Shown: positions 15,231 through 15,776 of the stretch, one piece after another
Position numbering within the stretch: position 1 is the first letter of the stretch
Layout: the number at the start of each line of letters is the position of its first letter
From: an uncultured Alphaproteobacteria bacterium
GTDB lineage: Bacteria > Pseudomonadota > Alphaproteobacteria > Reyranellales > Reyranellaceae
Assembly: GCA_903929895.1 (NCBI GenBank)
Contig: CAIYWM010000138.1
Location: 1 to 15,776 of the forward strand
Direction of reading: 5' to 3'
DNA: 15,776 bases
Notes under the pieces: generated by a model
What the model was told of the DNA's origin: nothing
Databases searched by the model: none
The model's input: only the letters and a program-made list of their open reading frames with translations
Program-made: the position numbers and the translations under genes

Positions 15231-15569
15231 TCAAGCGCCTTCCAGGCGGCGTTCCTGCCGTTCGAGCCAGTCCACGACGTCGGCGCGGCGGCCCGTCTCG
15301 ATATGCGCCCATTGATGCGACTTCAGCTCCTCGCCGCGGCCCGAGCGCCAGTATTCCTTGACCACGAGCATCGTCCAGGGTGCGGTGCCGCTCCTGCGCC
15401 CCGTGGTGACCTCGACGGTGAAGCCATGGCTCGCGCCAGCATAGCTGTGCCGCTCGCGCTGCCAGTCGACGCCGTCGATGCTCCACGACGTCCGCGGCAC
15501 GCGCGTCGTGCCGGGCTCCAGCAGGCGATCGACGATGCGAAAGAACGACGCGTCGCCGATCTTGCGCAC
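15231..15569 (-). CDS. uncharacterised 112-residue protein
   Basis: I do not recognise this protein. It begins MRKIGDASFFRIVDRLL from a GTG codon and is rich in Arg, Glu, Trp and Ser, with four tryptophans between residues 29 and 80 and a fifth at 100. There is no signal peptide, membrane helix or Cys motif; it looks like a small soluble cytoplasmic protein. The middle (39-75) alternates hydrophobic and polar residues as in beta strands (GFTVEVTTG, APWTMLVVKEYW). The C-terminus (90-109) is a charged helix, ETGRRADVVDWLERQERRLE. Codon use fits the neighbours (GC-rich third positions), which supports a real gene. The GTG start has GGTGAG about 6 bases upstream, but other starts cannot be excluded. 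It lies between an acyl-CoA dehydrogenase and mreB on the same strand; no functional link is evident. Confidence 0.6.
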   Translation of the reverse strand: MRKIGDASFFRIVDRLLEPGTTRVPRTSWSIDGVDWQRERHSYAGASHGFTVEVTTGRRSGTAPWTMLVVKEYWRSGRGEELKSHQWAHIETGRRADVVDWLERQERRLEGA

Positions 15570-15592
15570 TAGGCGCTCACCGGCAAACGACC

Positions 15593-15634
15593 GGCCTCCC
15601 GAGACGGCGCTGCGCGCCTCCTCAGGGTGAGGCC
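15593..15634. repeat. palindromic interspersed repeat (REP-like)
   Basis: A nested palindrome fills the gap between the 112-residue gene and the acyl-CoA dehydrogenase. The outer arms are GGCCTC / GAGGCC and the inner stem is GGCGC-TGC-GCGCC. On the minus strand it reads CCTCACCCTGAGGAGG followed by CGCGCAGCGCCGTCTCG. From memory this closely resembles a family of short intergenic repeats (CCTCATCCTGAGGAG... types) scattered through Bradyrhizobium-, Rhodopseudomonas- and Reyranella-like genomes. Only one copy is in this window, so dispersion cannot be shown here. Confidence 0.55.
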
Positions 15635-15653
15635 TGTACCAATCTCGCGCACC

Positions 15654-15776
15654 TCAGAGGCCCATCATCTTGGCGATGGTGTTGCGCTGGATGTCGTTGG
15701 TGCCACCGCCGATCGAACCGACCCTGACGTCGCGGAACAGGCGCTGGATGTCGTGCGCCATCGTGTAGCCGGCGCC
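15654..15776 (-). CDS. acyl-CoA dehydrogenase, C-terminal fragment
   Basis: The last 40 codons of a gene running out of the window on the minus strand. The sequence ends RVGSIGGGTNDIQRNTIAKMMGL, split here as GSIGGGTNDIQ and RNTIAKMMGL. This is the conserved C-terminal FAD-binding signature of acyl-CoA dehydrogenases (GGTxDIQR then IA), which introduce the alpha-beta double bond into acyl-CoA. The substrate class cannot be told from this part. The gene is 5'-truncated by the window edge; the reading frame is intact up to base 15776. It ends 84 bases before the next gene, with a palindromic repeat between. Confidence 0.9.
   Translation of the reverse strand, partial: GAGYTMAHDIQRLFRDVRVGSIGGGTNDIQRNTIAKMMGL

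Overview
The window is high-GC, densely packed DNA from a Gram-negative bacterium, most likely an alphaproteobacterium. This rests on the complete mreB-mreC-mreD-mrdA-rodA block, two lipobox lipoproteins, CaiB-type and acyl-CoA dehydrogenase catabolic genes, and a palindromic intergenic repeat of a kind I recall from Bradyrhizobium- and Reyranella-like genomes. The lineage is inference from gene content and style; no rRNA or other phylogenetic marker is present.

Layout. Positions 1-2668 (+) hold a two-gene catabolic operon: a 5'-truncated cytosine-deaminase-like amidohydrolase and an amidase-signature amidase, closed by a strong hairpin at 2703-2731. Positions 2848-3734 (+) hold two consecutive small lipoproteins with different low-complexity bodies but the same C-terminal acidic DxDxDG / DxDxNGD module; each is followed by a hairpin. 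Positions 3760-5297 (-) hold a secreted CxxC thioredoxin-like protein and a family III CoA-transferase, tightly coupled. Only 20 bp away, and divergent, is prmB (5318-6199, +), the methyltransferase for ribosomal protein L3. Convergent to prmB is a phosphofructokinase (6343-7416, -) with an unusual mixture of active-site signatures. Positions 7599-9176 (-) hold a secreted calcineurin-like metallophosphatase.

The second half (9235-15038, all -) is the elongasome cluster. mreB is followed by mreC, mreD, mrdA (PBP2) and rodA, with one-base or ATGA junctions among the last four genes. Then come a tRNA-Lys(CUU) with its own apparent promoter and a textbook intrinsic terminator. MreB filaments, the MreC/MreD scaffold, the SEDS glycosyltransferase RodA and the transpeptidase PBP2 together build the lateral cell wall, so this block predicts a rod-shaped cell. 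Upstream lie an unrecognised 112-aa protein, a palindromic interspersed repeat and the last 40 residues of an acyl-CoA dehydrogenase running off the window edge.

Most of the window is ordinary housekeeping or catabolic sequence, and I see no phage, IS element, CRISPR array, toxin-antitoxin pair or obvious defence system. The points most worth a second look are the hybrid phosphofructokinase signature, the amidohydrolase that lacks two catalytic residues expected of cytosine deaminases, the lipoprotein pair with a hairpin abutting a ribosome-binding site, and the tRNA-Lys promoter whose spacer is a perfect hairpin.
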